Assembly (NCBI GenBank): GCA_030604585.1
Contig: JAUVVP010000117.1
Span: forward strand, 1 to 6,468
Origin: Planctomycetota bacterium
GTDB lineage: Bacteria > Planctomycetota > Brocadiia > SM23-32
Direction of reading: 5' to 3'
DNA length: 6,468 nt
Shown: one piece after another, positions 1 to 5,978 of the stretch
How the letters are laid out: each line of letters begins with the position of its first letter
Position numbering within the stretch: the stretch's first letter is position 1
Position numbers and translations under genes: made by a program
The notes under the pieces: generated by a model
Told to the model about the DNA's origin: nothing
Seen by the model: the letters and a program-made list of their open reading frames with translations, nothing else
Database searches by the model: none

Positions 1-2
1 AT

Positions 3-47
3 CCCAGCGATGAATCGCTGGGCTATTATCAGGCGTCCCTTCGGGAC
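3..47. repeat. REP-like double-hairpin intergenic element
   Basis: Two adjacent hairpins lie just downstream of the methyltransferase gene. The first is a perfect 8-bp stem (3-10 pairing with 15-22) with a TGAA loop on the plus strand. The second is a 5-bp stem (35-39 with 43-47) with a 3-base loop. They are separated by a short A/T-rich linker around 23-31. Two close hairpins in a short gap after a gene are typical of REP/BIME-like palindromic repeats. From memory, elements of the form GTCCCGAAGGGAC, then an A/T-rich linker, then an AGCCCA-type hairpin recur in environmental bacterial genomes, but copy number cannot be checked here. Neither hairpin is followed by a T tract on the minus strand, so it is not a classic intrinsic terminator, though it could stabilise or end the upstream transcript. 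The element may continue past the window edge. Confidence 0.55.
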
Positions 48-86
48 CCCCTACGGCGGACATCTTTCGGAATGCCGCTCCTGTAT

Positions 87-869
87 TCAGCCGAGCCGGG
101 CGCGCGCGATCTCCACGTAGTGCGGGTCCATCTCGAAGCCGACGTAGCGACAGCCGAGGCGCCTGGCTGCGGCGGCGGTGGTGCCCGTGCCCATGAAGGG
201 GTCCAGGACCACCAACGGGTCATCCTGCCCGAGGCCGTGCAGCCTGATGCACATCTCGGGCAGCCTGTCCGGGAAGGCGGCCGGATGCGGCTTGGCGCCG
301 GTCACCGTCTCGTAGGGGATGTACCAGGTGTTGCCGCGGTCGCGCAGATCCTGCGTGGCGCTCTTCCATCGGCCGATGTTGCTCTTGTCCTGATAGGGGA
401 CGCCGATGGCCAGCTTGTCCACCGCCACGGCGCCGCTCTTGGTGAAGTGGAAGATGTACTCGTGGGCGTTGTTCAGGTAGCGGGGGCTGTTGACGGGCTT
501 GTAGTGGCCCATGTTGACGCCCTCTTGCGGCGCGGCGATGGACTTGACCCAGTGGATGGTGTTCTGGAGATGGAAGTGGCGGCAGACGCGCTGCGCCACC
601 TGAAGCGAGCGCAACTCGTCCGACGGCCTGTCGCCGATGTTGAAGAAGAACGAGCCGTCCTCTTTCAGCACGCGGCGGCACTCGCGTGCCAGCTCTTCCA
701 TCCAGTCGAGGTATTCGTCGAAGGGCAGGTTGTCCTGGTGCGTGTTGTAACGGACGCCGATGTTGTAGGGCGGGGAGGTGACGATGACGTCAATGCACGC
801 GTCCGGCAGGCGCCGGCGCATCCCCTCGACGCAGTCCTCACAGAAGATGGCGTCAAGGTACTCTTCCAT
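87..869 (-). CDS. Site-specific DNA methyltransferase, beta class (N4-cytosine or N6-adenine)
   Basis: The 260-residue protein transfers a methyl group from S-adenosylmethionine to an exocyclic amino group of a DNA base. Catalytic motif IV is TSPPYN at residues 31-36, preceded by V30, so it fits the N4-cytosine signature [LIVMF]TSPP[FY]; some N6-adenine enzymes share this form. The AdoMet-binding motif I, DPFMGTGTT, is at 223-231, followed by a motif II-like FEMDP at 245-249. Motif IV before motif I is the beta-class order. The region at about 85-175 between them is the likely target-recognition part, and a conserved-looking HPAAFP segment is at 195-200. The length is normal for a complete single-domain enzyme. 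The ATG start gives an N-terminus (MEEYLDAIFCEDCVEGM) typical of the family; the ribosome site before it (TTGAAAG) is weak. The left arm of the inverted repeat ends 12 bp upstream. No recognisable cognate restriction gene is present, so it may be a solitary methyltransferase. The target sequence cannot be read from the protein. Confidence 0.93.
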   Translation of the reverse strand: MEEYLDAIFCEDCVEGMRRRLPDACIDVIVTSPPYNIGVRYNTHQDNLPFDEYLDWMEELARECRRVLKEDGSFFFNIGDRPSDELRSLQVAQRVCRHFHLQNTIHWVKSIAAPQEGVNMGHYKPVNSPRYLNNAHEYIFHFTKSGAVAVDKLAIGVPYQDKSNIGRWKSATQDLRDRGNTWYIPYETVTGAKPHPAAFPDRLPEMCIRLHGLGQDDPLVVLDPFMGTGTTAAAARRLGCRYVGFEMDPHYVEIARARLG

Positions 870-881
870 CTTTCAACTCAA

Positions 882-913
882 CACGGAGTCACGGAGAACA
901 CGGAGAACGGAGA
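882..913. repeat. Left arm of inverted repeat flanking the GxxExxY gene
   Basis: This 32-bp arm matches the reverse complement of 1387-1418 at 28 of 32 positions; the mismatches are at arm positions 4, 8, 17 and 30. It consists of three tandem units, CACGGAGT, CACGGAGAA and CACGGAGAA, followed by a partial CGGAGA. The outer end is 12 bp from the methyltransferase ATG, so the arm occupies the space where that gene's local promoter would lie. Both arms are non-coding apart from a possible read-through of the right arm. Possible roles are the terminus of a mobile or mobilisable cassette, a protein-binding iteron array, or one side of a long RNA stem. Confidence 0.85.
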
Positions 914-940
914 CATTACGGGCTACGACGACCTTCGGGC

Positions 941-956
941 CCCGCCCACGGGCGGG
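941..956. repeat. GC-rich hairpin abutting the GxxExxY stop codon
   Basis: CCCGCC at 941-946 pairs with GGCGGG at 951-956 around a 4-base loop. It begins one base after the TGA stop of the GxxExxY gene in the direction of transcription. There is no T tract behind it, so it is not a textbook terminator. It may protect the 3' end of the message or belong to the 3' structure of the inverted-repeat cassette. Confidence 0.45.
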
Positions 957-957
957 C

Positions 958-1350
958 TCAGAGCACCCTGCGGACTATACCGTCCTTAAGGACAGGGACG
1001 TTGAAGTTGATGAGCAGGCCCACTCGCTTGCCGGTGAGGCGCAGGTATGTGAGCAGTTGTGCCTCGTGGACCTCCAGGACTCTCTCGACTGCCTTCACTT
1101 CGACGATTACCACATTGCCGACCACGATGTCTATGCGGCAGCCGGTATTCAGCTTGGCCCCCTTGTAACTGACCGGCACATGAACCTGCCGTTCGAACGC
1201 AAGCCGCCGCAAGTGAAGCTCGTGGCAGAGGCACTCCTCGTAGACCGCCTCAAGCAGCCCCGGTCCCAACGCCTTGTGGACCTCGATGGCAGCACCGATG
1301 ACCTTGTCGGTTGTCTCTTCAGCTATCAGTGCCACGTGCTCCCCCGTCAA
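958..1350 (-). CDS. GxxExxY family protein (PD-(D/E)XK nuclease-like)
   Basis: This is a small intact protein of 130 residues from the TTG start used here. The family-defining motif GLLEAVY is at residues 31-37, after a helix KVIGAAIEVHKALGP typical of the family. A PD-(D/E)XK-type core follows: D74 in CRIDIVV, then E84-V-K86 in VIVEVKA, and a downstream HEAQLLTYL helix (95-103) whose Q98 could complete the site. GLLINFN is at 111-117. The family is common in Planctomycetota, Verrucomicrobiota, Bacteroidota and cyanobacteria, often in several copies per genome. I know of no established function; the fold suggests nucleic-acid cleavage. The start is uncertain because no ATG exists: TTG at 1348-1350 has only a weak GAGAG upstream, while GTG at 1333-1335 (125 residues) has GGGGGAG three bases upstream. 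The frame stays open upstream, through the right repeat arm, to the pmbA stop codon. Hand-counted G+C of 1021-1320 is about 60%, below sampled pmbA sequence. Confidence 0.9.
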   Translation of the reverse strand: MTGEHVALIAEETTDKVIGAAIEVHKALGPGLLEAVYEECLCHELHLRRLAFERQVHVPVSYKGAKLNTGCRIDIVVGNVVIVEVKAVERVLEVHEAQLLTYLRLTGKRVGLLINFNVPVLKDGIVRRVL

Positions 1351-1386
1351 CAGCCGGCTCTCATTCTCGTCGTCGTAAGGACTTGC

Positions 1387-1418
1387 TCGCCGTTCTCCGT
1401 GCTCTCCGTGCCTCAGTG
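1387..1418. repeat. Right arm of inverted repeat flanking the GxxExxY gene
   Basis: Read on the minus strand, this arm starts with the units CACTGAGG, CACGGAGAG and CACGGAGAA, then CGGCGA. It matches the left arm (882-913) at 28 of 32 positions. Its outer end is 7 bp from the pmbA stop codon. Further inward, TACGACGAC appears on the minus strand at 1369-1377, 9 bp from the arm. The same 9 bp appears on the plus strand at 924-932, 10 bp from the left arm, so the symmetry may run about 50 bp with a one-base indel and a diverged middle. No direct target duplication is visible outside the arms. Confidence 0.85.
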
Positions 1419-1425
1419 GTCGGAG

Positions 1426-2742
1426 TCACCCCTGCGCGGCCAGTTTGAGGCCGCCGACCATGATGGGCGGCACGCACCTGCTGCCCAGCCATTGCGGCTC
1501 GCTGCCGAGCGCCTCGACCTTTTTGAGCACTTCGTAGACGTTGCCGGCGACCATGCAGTCCTTGACGCGGCCGACGATCTTTCCGTTCTCCACCAGGAAG
1601 CCGAGGTCCAGGTTGACGCTGAACTCGCCGGCCAGCACGTTGCTCTGGCCGGAGCCGAGCGTCTGCTCGATGATCACTCCCCGCTTCATGCCGGCGACCA
1701 TGTCGTCGAGCGACGTGTCGCCGGGCGCAATGACACTGTTGGTCGTGCCGGGAGCGGGGCGGCTGCCGTAGCCCCTGAAGCCGAGGCCGCTCGGTTCGCA
1801 GTCGAGCAGGCCGGCCGTCTGCAAGTCGGTCATGTAGGTCTTCAGCACGCCGTTCTCGAAGAAGTGCTGCTTGCATGTCGGCGTGCCCTCGTCGTCCAAC
1901 GGGCAGGTCCTGGGGGCGAACGGGACGGTGGGGTCGTCGGTTATGGTGATGCGCGGGTCCAGTATCTGCTCGCCGATGCGCCCGCCCAGCACGGACGATC
2001 CCTTGTGCACGTGCTTGCCGTTGAGGGCGATGCCGATGGGGCCGGTCAGGTTGCCCACGGCCTTCGGGACGAAGACCATGGGCATCGCCTCGAGCCGAGC
2101 GGGCGCCAGCACCGACGCCTGCTTCATCTTCTCCAGCACGGCGCGGGCCAGCTCGATGACCGAATCGAAAGGCCGGCCCCAGTCCTTGTATTCGTAGATG
2201 TGGAGCAGGCCGGCGTCACTGACCTCCTGCACGCCGACGCTGCCGGACATCGCCGTCGAGTTGAGTTCGACATCGAGTCCGCTGGTATTCATGACGCGCT
2301 GGGTGTGGGTGGAGCGCGAGATGCCGCAGTTGTAGAGGTAGCCTTCGTCGGTCTTCAGGCTCAGCTCGAGGCCCTCGCGGCCCATCTCGACCATCCGCTC
2401 GGCGCTGACCTGAAGCACCCGGCTGTCGTAAGTCTCGGCCGGCCCGAGTTCGGCCGGCTGAGGGGGGAACTCGAACTGCGCCTCGTCGCCGAACCCGGCG
2501 CTGGCGGCCGCCATCTCCGCCAGCCTGGCGGGCTCCCGCAGGTCCGTCGTCGAGGCAAAGCCGATGCGCCCCTCATGGACGACTCGCAGGCCGACGCCCC
2601 GGAACTGGCGAGTGGTGATCTCCTTGAGCCGGTTGTCCTCGAAGCTGACCGAGACCGACTCGCCGCTCTCCTCGAAGACCTCTGCGCGGTCGAAGCGCCT
2701 GGCGGCCTCGTGCAGGACTGCCTCGGCGGATCCGTCTGTCAT
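1426..2742 (-). CDS. pmbA: TldE/PmbA, subunit of the TldD-TldE zinc protease
   Basis: The 438-residue protein is close to the usual 450 of PmbA. It is the non-catalytic partner of TldD; the heterodimer is a cytoplasmic zinc protease that digests unfolded or modified peptides. In E. coli it is needed for microcin B17 maturation and CcdA degradation. The three-part architecture is visible: an N-terminal domain at about 20-85 (EDNRLKEITTRQFRGVGLRVV), a central domain at about 110-215, and a C-terminal domain at about 222-437 (LGGRIGEQILDPRITITDDPT, GTTNSVIAPGD, LVENGKIVGRVKDCMVAGN, ending PPIMVGGL). No HExxxH zinc motif is present, which separates TldE from TldD and fits this assignment. The ATG start is supported by GGGGAG five bases upstream. 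It lies 29 bp after the metallophosphoesterase stop, so the two are probably cotranscribed. The partner tldD is at the right edge of the window. Confidence 0.95.
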   Translation of the reverse strand: MTDGSAEAVLHEAARRFDRAEVFEESGESVSVSFEDNRLKEITTRQFRGVGLRVVHEGRIGFASTTDLREPARLAEMAAASAGFGDEAQFEFPPQPAELGPAETYDSRVLQVSAERMVEMGREGLELSLKTDEGYLYNCGISRSTHTQRVMNTSGLDVELNSTAMSGSVGVQEVSDAGLLHIYEYKDWGRPFDSVIELARAVLEKMKQASVLAPARLEAMPMVFVPKAVGNLTGPIGIALNGKHVHKGSSVLGGRIGEQILDPRITITDDPTVPFAPRTCPLDDEGTPTCKQHFFENGVLKTYMTDLQTAGLLDCEPSGLGFRGYGSRPAPGTTNSVIAPGDTSLDDMVAGMKRGVIIEQTLGSGQSNVLAGEFSVNLDLGFLVENGKIVGRVKDCMVAGNVYEVLKKVEALGSEPQWLGSRCVPPIMVGGLKLAAQG

Positions 2743-2747
2743 CTCTG

Positions 2748-2753
2748 CTCCCC
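2748..2753 (-). promoter_or_regulatory. Ribosome binding site of pmbA
   Basis: GGGGAG on the minus strand, five bases before the ATG at 2740-2742. It fixes the pmbA start and lies inside the 29-bp gap after the upstream gene, consistent with translation from a shared message. Confidence 0.75.
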
Positions 2754-2771
2754 TGGTCTGTGCGCTCGTGG

Positions 2772-4520
2772 CTATTCGGCGGCGACGCCGGCCGTCGCCG
2801 GGGGTCTGGCGGCGAACCGCAGCTCTCCTCGCGGGTCAACCACCCGCAGGTAGAAGCCCCATCCGCCCGAGCGCTCGGCCACCTTCAGGAACACCTCGTT
2901 CCAGCCGGCCTGGAGGTCGGCCTCGAACACATCCTCGTCCGGCACCGCGGCGCGCAGCGCGTGCGCGCGCCACACCTGCCGGCCGTTGATGCGCACCAGG
3001 ACGCTGTCGTCGCTTCCCACAGTCATCTGGTAGCTGCCGCCCTTCGGGGCGTGGACGTAGGCCACGGCGCAGGCGACGGCGTAGTCCTCTTCCTCATACA
3101 AGGCGTCCAGGTCCACAAGTCCCGCCTGGTCCGCTGCCACGATGCGCCAGCGGACCTCCTCGCCGCGCTTGCCGGCGTAGGCGGCGCTGAGGTCAAGGTC
3201 GCGCTCCGGCGGCAGCGGATCGTCCCAGCCTTTCAGGTGGGCGTTCAGGTAGCGGTCGTCGTCGCTGCGCTCTTCTTCGGTGGCGGCGGTGAGGCCGAGA
3301 TCGAACGGGCCGGCCACGTTCCACTCGCTGATGAACCGGCCGATCCTGGCAAACGCCCGCTGGTGGATGTCCCAACCGAACAGTTTCCTGTCGCCGTCCA
3401 CCAGCTCCAGGCCGCCTTTGGGCAGCGGGTAGATGCGCTCGCCCGCCTTTGCCCTGATGGCCAGCTCCTTCGTGGCGCCGGCCTGGATGGTGAACTCGGC
3501 GGCTTCCGCCTGCCAGGTCGTGTCGCTGGTGTCCCATTGCACAACGGCTGTCACTTCCTTCTGTATGGGATTCCTGATGCGCACCTGGATGGTGATGCTG
3601 CCGTCTTCGGGCCAGTCCTCCAGCGGCTCCACCGTGAGCGCGCCCCAGAGGCCCCGGACCTTCTCGGTCGTGACGTAGTCGGCGGGCATTTCGCCGCGCT
3701 CGGTCAGGACCTTGAAGCTCGAGGACGCTCCCTCCACGTCCACCGTCAGCACGTGGAAGAAGCCGCCGGCCAGTTCGTAGCCGCCTATCTCGGCGCCCGC
3801 GCCGCCGGTCACCACGTAGCGGACGCCGTCCTTCTGCGGATGCAGCGTGTAGTGGTGCCAGTGGCCGGCGAAGACCGTGTCCACGCGATGCCCTGCAAGC
3901 AGCGGGTGCACGTCCCTGCTCCACTGGTTCTGCCCTTCCGACTCGGCGGTCTCGTAGGCCCAGAGCGGCTTGTGCACGAAGACGAAGATGCGAGGCGCGG
4001 CCTTTGCCTCCGCCAGGTCCTGCTTCAGCCATTCGAGCTGGGCGCCGGTTATCCTGTCCATCTCGCCGACTACTTCCGAGTTCAGCGCGATGAAGTGGGA
4101 GCCCTTGTGGTCCCACGAGAAGTAGAGGGGCCCGAGGCGCTCGAGCCAGACGTCCTGGCTCTGCCCGTCCCAGATGTCGTGGTTGCCCGCCACCGAGTAA
4201 TAGGGGATTTCAAACCGCTTGCACACGGCGTCATAGGCGTTCCACTGGCTATCGATCAGCTCGGCATCGTCCGTGTAGCCGTGGATGAGGTCGCCGACGA
4301 TGACGGCGAAGTCGGCCCCGGCGGCGTTGGTGCGCTGGATGTTGCCGATGAAGTGCTCGTTCTGGGTGACGACGTCCTCGGCGTCCCAGAACGGCCTGTT
4401 GTCGCCCATCACCACGAACCGGAAGTCGGCGGCCCCCCCGGCCTCCGCCCGTGCAGGCGAAGGCAAGGCACAGGTGTTCACCAGCAGGCAAAGCAGCGAG
4501 ACAAACGCAACCTTCTTCAT
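2772..4520 (-). CDS. Secreted calcineurin-like metallophosphoesterase with C-terminal accessory domains
   Basis: A 582-residue exported protein. A signal peptide covers residues 1-25 (KK, a hydrophobic stretch, then the cleavage-type ARA at 23-25); C17 does not sit in a good lipobox. The metal-site motifs of the calcineurin-like fold occur in order: GDNR at 39-42, GD at 76-77, GNHD at 112-115, H183 in FVHKP, and GHWH at 219-222. The first motif has N-R where classical members have x-H, so one metal ligand may differ. Phosphoester hydrolysis is therefore likely, but the substrate is unknown. After about residue 265 come an Ig-like stretch (about 300-358) and, after WNVAGPF at 400-406, a PA14-like or carbohydrate-binding-like beta domain (about 478-570: TVGSDDSVLVRINGRQVW, then GWNEVFLKV and GGWGFYLRV). 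The ATG at 4518-4520 is preferred over the GTG at 4598 because it has GGAGG seven bases upstream and begins the signal peptide. It probably acts on extracytoplasmic polymers or phosphoesters. Confidence 0.92.
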   Translation of the reverse strand: MKKVAFVSLLCLLVNTCALPSPARAEAGGAADFRFVVMGDNRPFWDAEDVVTQNEHFIGNIQRTNAAGADFAVIVGDLIHGYTDDAELIDSQWNAYDAVCKRFEIPYYSVAGNHDIWDGQSQDVWLERLGPLYFSWDHKGSHFIALNSEVVGEMDRITGAQLEWLKQDLAEAKAAPRIFVFVHKPLWAYETAESEGQNQWSRDVHPLLAGHRVDTVFAGHWHHYTLHPQKDGVRYVVTGGAGAEIGGYELAGGFFHVLTVDVEGASSSFKVLTERGEMPADYVTTEKVRGLWGALTVEPLEDWPEDGSITIQVRIRNPIQKEVTAVVQWDTSDTTWQAEAAEFTIQAGATKELAIRAKAGERIYPLPKGGLELVDGDRKLFGWDIHQRAFARIGRFISEWNVAGPFDLGLTAATEEERSDDDRYLNAHLKGWDDPLPPERDLDLSAAYAGKRGEEVRWRIVAADQAGLVDLDALYEEEDYAVACAVAYVHAPKGGSYQMTVGSDDSVLVRINGRQVWRAHALRAAVPDEDVFEADLQAGWNEVFLKVAERSGGWGFYLRVVDPRGELRFAARPPATAGVAAE

Positions 4521-4527
4521 CGGTAAT

Positions 4528-4532
4528 CCTCC
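4528..4532 (-). promoter_or_regulatory. Ribosome binding site of the metallophosphoesterase
   Basis: GGAGG on the minus strand, seven bases before the ATG at 4518-4520. It decides the start in favour of the 582-residue form with a proper N-terminal signal peptide, against a 26-residue longer GTG form. Confidence 0.8.
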
Positions 4533-4634
4533 GTCCAGGTGCCCTTGCTCTGGTAGCGACGGGCCTCCTTGGGGAATGTCAGCCGCTACTGCGGCCACGC
4601 CTCTTCGCCATCTACCCGGCCCGCGAAAGCCGCC

Positions 4635-5942
4635 TCACGGCCCGGCGTAGGTGGCGGTCAACTCGTCGAACCAGACCGTGCCGGGACCGTATATCTGCAA
4701 GGCCAGCCGGACCTGCCTCGTCCCGCGCGGGATCGGAACCGTGCCGGCGTATTCCTTCCAGTCGTGGTCGGCAGGGGGGTCCGACGCCTTCTTCGCGCCG
4801 ATGTATGCCGCCCACTCGTGCTCGATCCATTCGCCGTCCGCGGCCAGGAACTGGACGTCTATGACGGCCTTGGCGGCCTGTCTGGCCCTGACCTGGGCGC
4901 TGACCCTGAGCTTGCGCATACTCCCCCGGTGGGACACCGTGCGGGACCATTCGGCTATCGGGAAGAAGCTCTGCGCGGTCTTCTGCAAGCAGAGGCTTGC
5001 CCTCCCTGCGGAGGCCGACCGCCTGTCCCAGATGTACTTCACCCCGGGGACCGCCGCGCCCTGCCGCCAGCCGTTGGGCGTCATTGCGCCGTACTCGAAA
5101 CCGTCACGCAGCAGGACCGGTCCGGCCGGCGGGCCCGCTTCCTCCTCAGCCGCAAGGAGCACCGCCTGCTCCAGCCACCGGATGCCGCGACGGATGTCGC
5201 CGTAGAGGTCGCCGTGCCAGCCGTGGCCGCCCTCGTAAGTTGCAAGCTCCACCTTCGCCTCGTTCTGGCGCAGGATCACCTCGGCCCCCTTCGCCAGCCT
5301 GAAGGGACAGACCCGGTCGTCGGGCGAGTGGTAAAGGAAATACGCATGTCCCTTCGCGGCTTTCGGAGACGGCAGCCTGCTCGGTTTGAAGACGGACATG
5401 GCGATGAAGGAGCCGGTGACCGCTTTCTCTTCTTGCAGTGAGACGGCATAGGCGGCGGGCCCTCCCGACGACCATGCGAGGGCGAAGATGTGCCGCGGGT
5501 TCAGCTTGTGCCCATGCGCCACGTCCTTGACTACAGCCTCGACGAACTGCTCGGTGGCGAACTCCTGTTCGGGCACGGGGGTCTTGCCGGTCGGCCAGAC
5601 GACCTTCTGCTCCGGCGTCCACTTGATGGCGACCAGTTGTGCCACCAGGTAGTCCTCCGGCAGCGCGTGCTTGAAGATGCGCTTGACGAACGGCTGGAAG
5701 TCCGGCCCGCCGTCGCCGCCCGGCAGGACGAGCACCAGGCCGTAGCCTTCCTCCGGCGCTTCGGCGCCCCGCATCGGCCCGATAAGGTAATAGCGCATGT
5801 GGGCATCGTGGGCATCATCGCCCGCGTGCAGCTCCCGGGACGGCACGTCGGCGATGTCCTCGGGCGCCTTTCCCTCCCGGCCGGCGGCGGCCCAAACGGT
5901 CCCGCACAAAGCCAGGGACACAAAGAGTGCTCTACCGAACAT
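4635..5942 (-). CDS. Secreted alpha/beta hydrolase (esterase-like) with C-terminal beta-sandwich-like domain
   Basis: A 435-residue protein. An N-terminal signal peptide occupies about residues 1-20 (MFGRALFVSLALCGTVWAAA). The catalytic part, about 45-265, resembles phospholipase/carboxylesterase or PHB-depolymerase-type alpha/beta hydrolases: an oxyanion-loop-like LVLPGGDGG at 71-79, a nucleophile elbow AWSSGG at 156-161 with S158, an acidic residue in SPDDRV (D208 or D209), and a histidine in GGHGWHGD (H240 or H243). The first elbow position is Ala where the consensus GxSxG has Gly, a tolerated variant. Residues about 275-430 (LLRDGFEYG, then IDVQFLAADGEW, then YGPGTVWFDELTATYAG) look like a jelly-roll domain of the type that binds carbohydrate. 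The substrate is unknown; an ester in or on extracellular polysaccharide is an inference. The ATG start has AAAGGGG eight bases upstream. It lies 77 bp after tldD and 114 bp before the metallophosphoesterase, all codirectional. Confidence 0.88.
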   Translation of the reverse strand: MFGRALFVSLALCGTVWAAAGREGKAPEDIADVPSRELHAGDDAHDAHMRYYLIGPMRGAEAPEEGYGLVLVLPGGDGGPDFQPFVKRIFKHALPEDYLVAQLVAIKWTPEQKVVWPTGKTPVPEQEFATEQFVEAVVKDVAHGHKLNPRHIFALAWSSGGPAAYAVSLQEEKAVTGSFIAMSVFKPSRLPSPKAAKGHAYFLYHSPDDRVCPFRLAKGAEVILRQNEAKVELATYEGGHGWHGDLYGDIRRGIRWLEQAVLLAAEEEAGPPAGPVLLRDGFEYGAMTPNGWRQGAAVPGVKYIWDRRSASAGRASLCLQKTAQSFFPIAEWSRTVSHRGSMRKLRVSAQVRARQAAKAVIDVQFLAADGEWIEHEWAAYIGAKKASDPPADHDWKEYAGTVPIPRGTRQVRLALQIYGPGTVWFDELTATYAGP

Positions 5943-5950
5943 GGCCTTAA

Positions 5951-5957
5951 CCCCTTT
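5951..5957 (-). promoter_or_regulatory. Ribosome binding site of the alpha/beta hydrolase
   Basis: AAAGGGG on the minus strand, eight bases before the ATG at 5940-5942. It supports the start at the beginning of the signal peptide. Confidence 0.65.
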
Positions 5958-5978
5958 CGCTGTGCCGTCGCATGCCCC

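Noticed and set aside
882..913. CACGGAG tandem units as a CRISPR array
   Set aside because: Units are 8-9 bp and directly adjacent, with no spacers and no cas genes nearby.
72..989. Plus-strand open frame opposite the methyltransferase
   Set aside because: The minus-strand protein has motifs I and IV in correct beta-class order; the plus-strand frame has no family features and also runs through the left repeat arm.
870..1425. Target-site duplication flanking the repeat arms
   Set aside because: The bases outside the two arms (ending AACTCAA on the left, beginning GTCGGAG on the right) show no direct repeat.
778..2853. Long plus-strand open frame (691 codons) across the GxxExxY and pmbA region
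   Set aside because: It lies antisense to two genes with clear family motifs, shows no recognisable domain, and is explained by high G+C with third-position bias.
4470..4472. Lipoprotein cysteine (C17) in the metallophosphoesterase signal peptide
   Set aside because: The surrounding residues (LVNTC) do not fit the lipobox, while an ARA cleavage site follows at residues 23-25.
2760..4526. Long plus-strand open frame (588 codons) opposite the metallophosphoesterase
   Set aside because: It is antisense to a protein with ordered metallophosphoesterase motifs, a signal peptide and a good ribosome site; its own translation is low-complexity and unrecognisable.
4518..4598. Upstream GTG start for the metallophosphoesterase, adding 26 residues
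   Set aside because: The extension would bury the signal peptide, and it ignores the well-placed GGAGG before the ATG at 4518-4520.
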